Below, piece by piece: positions 58,165 to 64,000 of a DNA stretch of 64,000 nucleotides. A program made the translations under genes and the position numbers. Origin of the DNA: Lonicera japonica (lineage: Eukaryota; Streptophyta; Magnoliopsida; Dipsacales; Caprifoliaceae); contig CM038465.1 in the NCBI GenBank assembly GCA_021464415.1, positions 17,515,839 through 17,579,838 of the forward strand. Direction: 5' to 3'. Numbering within the stretch: position 1 is the stretch's first letter; each line of letters opens with the position of its first letter. The notes beneath the pieces are model-generated. The model was not told where the DNA came from. It did not search any database and was given only the letters and a program-made list of their open reading frames with translations.

Positions 58165-58300
58165 ATACGAGCAGAAGGATTGGCCTGGTGGTTAACGGCT
58201 CTCCCAAACTCGTTAGCATCCCTAGTTCGAGCCTCATGGGCTGCACTTTGCAATTCCCCCTTCCCAATGCAATAGTGTAGGTTTAATACATCCAATGCAA
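58165..58300 (+). repeat. tRNA-like SINE fragment downstream of the carrier gene
   Basis: GGATTGGCCTGGTGGTTAACGGC (58178-58200) resembles an A-box and CCTAGTTCGAGCC (58221-58233) a B-box, spaced as in tRNA-derived SINEs. It lies less than 200 bases beyond the carrier stop codon and may be in its 3' UTR. A 28-base block (GTAGGTTTAATACAT) is repeated at 58277 and 58304. Confidence 0.6.
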
Positions 58301-58368
58301 CAGTGTAGGTTTAATACATACACGAACAATACAATCACATTGCCAATGAACATGAGATAAACCTCTCC

Positions 58369-61300
58369 CTATTTTCTCTCTTGCATAATTTTATCCGTGT
58401 CCCTATTTTCATGAAGGTCTTCCTTCTCAACGCTGGTGGAAGCAAAATCATCTCCAGTTTTGGAGCTTTCAAACGTAGTTTTCATGTCTTTATTCCCCAA
58501 AGCAGCCTCCTCGTCGAAATGCTTGCTTTGCGCAATTTCTTCTGCATCACCAACCTCAGCACGATTTTGATCCACTTCTTTGTCACCCCTGCAGTATACA
58601 TAACAAAATATTAGTCTCATCTAAGCAACAAATCACACTAAACAAATACTTAAATAATCCCTTCCCTCCCAAATTACGAATCACGATACCCTTTTGAGAT
58701 ATTCCAATTTAAAAGTCCGCCTTCTTTTGAAAATAATCAATGTATTAAATCTCACAAATACTAAAGTGTCATTGCTAAACCAAACCATTGATTAGATTGA
58801 AATTAATACATCTATAAAAAAGTGCTCAAGTCAAACTAGATTCCTAATTTCGAGACAGGCTATTATTGCCAATATAGTAAAATACGTGACAAAAAAAACC
58901 ATAGTATACCTTATGCATGACCTAATCCATTGTTGTCTTTAGTTACAGTATTAATTGACATTTTTGTAGTACAAATGTATATACAACATCCAGGTTTTAA
59001 TAATTGTCATGTAAAAGAAGTAAGCCATATACAATAGTCTTCTACGCATACAACCCAAAATTTTTACCACACTGCAAATGAAAATATGAAATTACATTTT
59101 TATTGAAACTAGGAAGTATTGAAACACATACAAAGAGATGACCTACAAAAATCAAGAATCATATAATTTTATATAAGCCGTAAATTTACGTGTTTTATAT
59201 AACGTACGTGTCAATTCTAAGTGCATTTTCCCTTACATACCCTCGAGGTGAATTTACATGTATGCGTATATATGTATGTGTCTTAGTAACTATAACCAGG
59301 TAATAAGAAAGAAGGCAAATCAAGCGATGTACAAAAATTTATTGGAAAACATACGAAATACTCCCTCGGTCACAAAATTATGAGTCCCCTTTTGACTTTA
59401 TCACTTTTTAACAAAAACATGAACTTCAATATAATCAATGGTTAAGAACAAAACTAATTTATTATTGCGAGATTTGGTGCATTGATTAGGTCCCAAAAGA
59501 AAATGGGACTCTTAATTTGAGACGTCCCAGAAAGAAGGTTGAACTCCAGATTTGAGAAGGAAGGAAAATCAATTCCGTGTTTCATGCTGTACTTCAACAT
59601 AAGTTATCCACCAATAATCCCACGTGCATCTATATGTATATACGACTTAAAAATAATTTTAGATAATATGAATGGACACGCTGCACTAGGTTCAGATTGG
59701 TTCAGAACATACGCACCCTGAATAAACAACGAGCCCAAGAGCAACAGCAGCAAAGGCTATGAAGTATATCCAATCAACCTGAAGAGGAGGAGAGTCGCGA
59801 AAAAACACAAATTTCAGATTTTGATAACTTTTTGACTCCAAATCAAAATCCATAAATAAGGATTCTTTTTATAGAATAATTAAAAAATTTACAAAACCTT
59901 CTCGTGGTATGCAAAGATGCGAATCAACACGGACCACATGTCAGACGTCAGCAATGACAGGTTTAGCATTGTAGACCCACTCATCTGCATCGCAAAACCC
60001 ACAACATTATTAGCACATAATAATACATTTCACTGGCGCCGGACCTCAGGCACATGTTGCTGGAGCTCCAGAGGTGGTCATCAGTGGCTGGTGAGGCCTA
60101 GGAAACACCATTGGAGAGAGAGAGAGAGAGGCGGATATACAAACACATACACACAGATATCAAGAAGCATCATCATATATGGAAACCATTCGTAATTCGA
60201 GTGCGTGTACCTTCAGTAAAATGGGGACACCAGAATAGAACAGGAACATCGCTGCTGCAAATCCAGTAAATGGAAGCACCTGTAACCCAACAATCACAAG
60301 GTATATAAGTAAATTATGTCCATTCGTACATATAACTTCACATATATGTAACGTGTGTATGTGTTTGTGCATGATGATATATTAATTTATACTAGAACTC
60401 CTAGCACACACTCGATGTGTGCGACTGCAATATTATAGTCATTTTAAAAAATAGGTACATTCCTAATACATTCTTCAACCATCTGATAAGTTTGGTTGAA
60501 TGGTTAAGGCACATGTGTTCATAACAGAGGTTCTAGGTCAAAACCCCACTGAAAGTAGTATTATTTTTCTAAATGAACGAAGGGTAATTTGGTAATTCAC
60601 CTGCAACAAAAAAATAACTGCCATCTCCCTCTCGTGCTTAATAGATAGAAAAATGTTTTGTGTATTGATCAACGCATTTGTATGTTTAAGTGTTTAACTA
60701 TGTTTTGTGCATTATAATAAGAAACTGTTTCCATTAACGCATGAACATCTGATTCTCTGCAAAGTTGAAAAATGCAGGGTAAATGCATAACCAAATTGCC
60801 TATGGAACTACAACCCAAGGGGGTTGTCACAACGGTAAGGGCAAACTCGGGACTGTGTGGGTAGGCGCTCGGTCTCAGGTTCGATTCCCCGCTGCGTGAA
60901 ACCTTTCTTGGGCCACTATGAGCATCTCCTGGTCGAGCAACCAGGGCCTCATGGGATAGTGGGGGTGGGGCCCTAATACCCATGGTTATCAAATAAATAA
61001 ATAAAAATAAAAATTGCCTATGGAACTACATTTACATTCTAGTTTTGTACCTTGATTGTTGGATATGTGCTTCTTTACATTTTGACATTCTTCTTATCGT
61101 TACTATAGAATAAATGCACATGCCCACCCTAGTCCAAGGTATGAGCCGACTCTTAAAATGGCAATGGGTGAAGTAGCCCTAGGAATCTTACATGGGAGTT
61201 ATATTCTTAATACTAGAAGAACAAAACTCACTTTCGATTTTGACCATTTTTGTTAAATATATTCAGATGTGAGGTTGCATAAAATGTATGCATAGATAGA

Positions 61301-62601
61301 TAGTAAGTAGATTAGAGGATGGAAAAGAAAGTTACCGCCCCAGCAGACCAGTGGATGGATTTAAGCTCATTGCGCTCGAGTATGCTTCTATATCAACATT
61401 GTTAAAGACACAAATTGGTAACAGAGATAAACACAGAGGTACAAGGATACCTTTGTTAATATATATATACAATAGCCTACCCTGCACACATCCCAGCACA
61501 TTTGATTTAAAGAAAATAGTTAACAAAAATTAATAATATGTTGGCCCATTGATGAAATGTATGTTTAACTTGCTTAGTAGTAAGGGTTCGGATACAATGG
61601 TTGTAAATAATGCAAGCCATGGGGCATAAAGAAGGATCCATGATTGATATAATTTATTCCTTGATTTACTCGATTGTTGTAATCAAGGAGATACCAATCA
61701 ACAAAGAAATCATATCTCTATGTAACATATCTACAATAAATCAGATTATCAGACGGCCTAAAATCAAGCTAGCAATTTTAGCAATATGGTGAAATCGGAA
61801 ACTCAGACTATGACGAAGCCTCAAAAGCGGTTGAAAACTACATGGCTTTATATATGAGACATATTAAAACAAACAGAAATGCTCTTGTAAAGGAATCCCT
61901 TACTTTAAGAACAATAAGGACCGTCCATTTAGAGAGGTTCGTCCATTTAGAGGGGTAATGAATTTTGTCATGAAATTTTGTCGATATGATCTCTACAATG
62001 TATAGATCATTTCCACCAAATTTCATAAAAAATTCAATTTAGAAATTGGTGATACGATCATACAAAATTTTAATAGCCGAAAATAAACACACACACACAC
62101 ACATATATATATATATCACATTTTCATTACACCCACTCCTGGTTTTGAATTTTTTGATCAAATTTTGGGGAGATAATCTACTCATTATAGATATCATATC
62201 CACCAAGTTTCATGAAAAAATTCATCCATTTACCCCTTGAAATAGACGGTCCTTATTGTTTTTAAAGTAAGGGATTCCCTTACAAGAGCATTTCTGTTAA
62301 AACTAAGCAGTGCTAATTCCGAACTAGTGGTATTGAACTCAATAAGAAAATTTCATAAAGGATACATTTGGCAAGCACTGATAATTGCACCAAAAAGGCC
62401 CAACATTGCCATGAGTTCAACCCTATCAGCACTTTTTACAAAAAACTCCTGCATAAGACAGAGAAACAAGGATGATGGTGCCATTTACACATTCATATAT
62501 AAAATAAAATCCAACATTTTCTTCTAAAATTAGTGGTTCCCTTTAAATGTTCAATTGAACCACGGCGAATTAATCATCTGCAATCAAGAGAAGTTCAAAC
62601 A

Positions 62602-62649
<48 letters not shown>

Positions 62650-63100
62650 CAACCACTAGAGTTATCTTCACTAACTATTTGATGCAGCTAATTATACAAC
62701 TTTAGTCGAAATATTGTGACAACCTTGCAAAATTCTAACAATATCACTTGTCTAAAAGCATTGGGTACATATAGAAACACTTCCATGTAGAAGCAATCAC
62801 AAGAATACGAAATAACCACAATGCTCAAAACAAGATGGAAGTGAAGATGAATGGATGGGTAGAAAGAAAAGCAAAAGGATAGGGAAACAAAAGAGGAGAT
62901 TCCAAAAAAAGTCATAAAAGACTCGTACCCTTTTCTAAAGTAGAAATTGACTTTCCAATATATAGAACTTTAGGCATGCTCGTTTCTAAATATATGATCG
63001 ATTATAGTGCAAATATAAATTACCTCGCTGACATTGCTGATAGCATAAAGCATTGACCCAGCAATAACCAGCACGTCCCCTTTAAGAGGGTTGCTCCCAC
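58369..63100 (-). CDS. SLC35F/DUF914-type membrane carrier, last 7 exons (5' part outside window)
   Basis: Coding exons in gene order: 63100-63024, 62448-62366, 61384-61336, 60279-60211, 59984-59898, 59778-59717 and 58588-58369. Phases fit throughout (647 bases). The reading starts GGSNPLKGDVLVIAGSMLYAISNVSE (in pieces), continues ELMAMLGLFGAIISACQ, ERNELKSIHWSAGA, LPFTGFAAAMFLFYSGVPILL, MLNLSLLTSDMWSVLIRIFAYHEK, VDWIYFIAFAAVALGLVVYS and ends in a long acidic hydrophilic tail after GGDKE. This matches the second half of plant SLC35F solute-carrier proteins of the drug/metabolite transporter superfamily, with about five membrane spans here. Substrate is unknown. The tail of about 70 residues is longer than the core requires. 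Confidence 0.9.
58650..58865. repeat. Stowaway-like MITE in the carrier's last intron, copy 1
   Basis: Left CCCTTCCCTCCCAAATTACGAATCACG; right GATTCCTAATTTCGAGACAGGC, an imperfect inverted pair around an AT-rich body. Confidence 0.5.
59350..59535. repeat. Stowaway-like MITE in the carrier's last intron, copy 2
   Basis: Left TACTCCCTCGGTCACAAAATTATGAGTCCC; right GGGACTCTTAATTTGAGACGTCCCAGA. The body reads CATTGATTAGGTCCCAAAAG. Same family as 48340-48560. Confidence 0.62.
60390..60570 (+). repeat. Short dispersed repeat with tRNA-like boxes, copy 3
   Basis: ACTAGAACTCCTAGCACACAC matches 47585 and 50315. TTTGGTTGAATGGTTAAGGC and AGAGGTTCTAGGTCAAAACCCC occupy A- and B-box positions. Between carrier exons at 60279 and 61336. 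Confidence 0.55.
60813..61010 (+). mobile_element. tRNA-derived SINE, copy 2, with exact target duplication
   Basis: A 20-base direct repeat, AAATTGCCTATGGAACTACA, lies at 60793-60812 and 61011-61030. The body has GGGGTTGTCACAACGGTAAGG at the start, a B-box GGTTCGATTCC at 60878-60888, and ends CCCATGGTTATC plus an AAATA-rich tail. Same family as 41701-41880. Antisense to the carrier gene. Confidence 0.93.
61455..61610 (+). repeat. Short dispersed repeat with tRNA-like boxes, copy 4
   Basis: CTACCCTGCACACATCCCAGC corresponds to the starts of copies 1-3, and TAAGGGTTCGGATACAATGG to the B-box region. More degenerate than the others. Confidence 0.4.
61895..62280. repeat. Imperfect inverted repeat in a carrier intron
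   Basis: GGAATCCCTTACTTTAAGAACAATAAGGACCGTCCATTT (near 61891-61930) is the complement of AAATAGACGGTCCTTATTGTTTTTAAAGTAAGGGATTCC (near 62241-62279). Both ends also share CTCTTGTAA/TTACAAGAG. This is a MITE-like element with arms of about 50 bases and an inner second pair around ATTTTGTCATGAAATTT and TTTCATGAAAAAATTC. A (CA)n(TA)n run lies near 62088-62117. Confidence 0.75.
62604..62646. repeat. (GA)n microsatellite
   Basis: About 21 GA units, in the carrier intron before the 62448-62366 exon. Confidence 0.95.
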
Positions 63101-64000
63101 CTACAAGTATGAGGGAAAAAAAAAACTTAAAACAAAATGAAAGATAATTCGGGTACATGTATATACATTTATTATATACATTATACAGTCATCAATAGCT
63201 AAAGAGAAATGAAAAACACATAATCTGCAACAATAAAGCTGAGGCATGTTCTCGAATCGAAATTGTAATGTAAAAGTGTGAAGAAGATCAAGCTGCCATC
63301 TCAGCATGTACAAGCTTCATGTAAGTATTCATGACACGACTTGACACACTGATACAAGATTTAGATTTCTGTAAAAATGCACGACATGGACGTGCAAGGT
63401 AGACGCCTTAATGGATTTTTGCGCGAGCTTGTAGCTCAATGATAAGTGCACCAGTCTTGTAAGTGAGAGATTGAGGGTTCAAAACCGAGGATGTGAGTTT
63501 CGCTGCATAATTAAAAATGGGGTATTCCGCAGGAGCTGTATCAAATCCAGAGCAAAAGTAAGTCTTGAGACGACTAGAGGGTGGCAAAGATGCAAGTTCA
63601 AATCCCATCAGGCGAAAGCAAGTCTCAGGGAGGGCTTAAGGGCAGCACAGATGCAGGCTCAAATCCCGTCAGAAGCAGTTTCAAATCTCTCTAAGGGACT
63701 GTTGATAGGGAAGGGCTAACCACACTTGTGTAGGCCACTATTACAATTAATTTCCTCATAAAATTTTGCTCAAGTCCTTGACTTATATTTCTAGAAAAAA
63801 AGGGTGAATATATATGTATTATTGATAAAACTTGAAAGAATTAATATTATTTCCAAATCCAAATAAATCGAAATGTATAATGGATGAAAGACTTTCATTT
63901 TAAACAATAAGACTTATTGTTTAAAATGAAAATGCGTCCTAACCTATTGGCAAATATCTGAGAGTGAGGCAGCCAAAATTTGGCTTCTAAAACCATGTCT
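63101..64000. other. Carrier intron running to the window edge
   Basis: No upstream carrier exon could be found here on the minus strand, so the intron extends past 64000. It contains the SINE-like repeat at 63420-63720. An inverted repeat TTTTCATTTTAAACAATAAG at 63889-63911 and its complement at 63911-63935 can fold into a perfect hairpin. Confidence 0.5.
63420..63720 (+). repeat. tRNA-derived SINE-like repeat
   Basis: AGCTTGTAGCTCAATGATAAGTGC (near 63426-63449) and GAGGGTTCAAAACC (63473-63486) are in A- and B-box order. The downstream part carries two similar blocks with GCAAGTCT(C/T)... TGCA(A/G)G(T/C)TCAAATCCC(A/G)TC. It is not a tRNA gene, since no cloverleaf acceptor pairing is seen. 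Confidence 0.6.

Noticed and set aside
60878..60888. B-box suggesting a tRNA gene
   Set aside because: No cloverleaf pairing; the flanking 20-base target duplication and A-rich tail show a SINE.

Overview
The window is plant nuclear DNA, almost certainly from a eudicot. It holds split genes with GT-AG introns, a PTI1-type cytoplasmic kinase, an SLC35F/DUF914-type membrane carrier and a plant-type, probably plastid-targeted protein. These sit in a dense mix of plant LTR retrotransposons, L1 and RTE LINEs, tRNA-derived SINEs and MITEs. No rRNA or intact tRNA gene and no prokaryotic feature was seen. The species cannot be named from the sequence.

Region 1 (1-23.5 kb) is gene-free and made of transposons. 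A minus-strand L1-type LINE runs off the left edge. It abuts an old minus-strand non-autonomous LTR element (element A; 5' LTR 17243-19434) with gag zinc-knuckle remnants. Element A is split by a plus-strand relative (element B, 3439-16840). Element B is split by a Ty1/copia element (7265-12149), and the copia integrase is split by a solo LTR (8747-9585). Target-site duplications support each of the three inner insertions. From about 20.1 to 22.6 kb lies a decayed Tat-type Ty3/gypsy pol with an LTR fragment related to that solo LTR.

Region 2 (24.1-44.0 kb) is one plus-strand gene of eight coding exons (495 codons). It encodes a putative plastid, single-membrane-span protein of unknown function. 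Its introns carry two 5'-truncated L1s with exact target duplications, a third L1 fragment, an almost complete RTE LINE, a copia solo LTR, a SINE, several MITEs and a 4.9 kb long-inverted-repeat element.

Region 3 (46.4-53.4 kb) is a minus-strand PTI1-like kinase gene, tail to tail with the first gene. Seven coding exons encode 369 residues, preceded by a non-coding 5' exon. Its introns carry a TRIM-like element and MITE/SINE-like repeats.

Region 4 (53.5-64 kb) holds intergenic repeats and the last seven exons of a minus-strand SLC35F-type carrier gene whose 5' part lies beyond the right edge.

The three genes show no functional link; the interest of the window is transposon nesting and intron expansion. 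No new multi-gene system was found.
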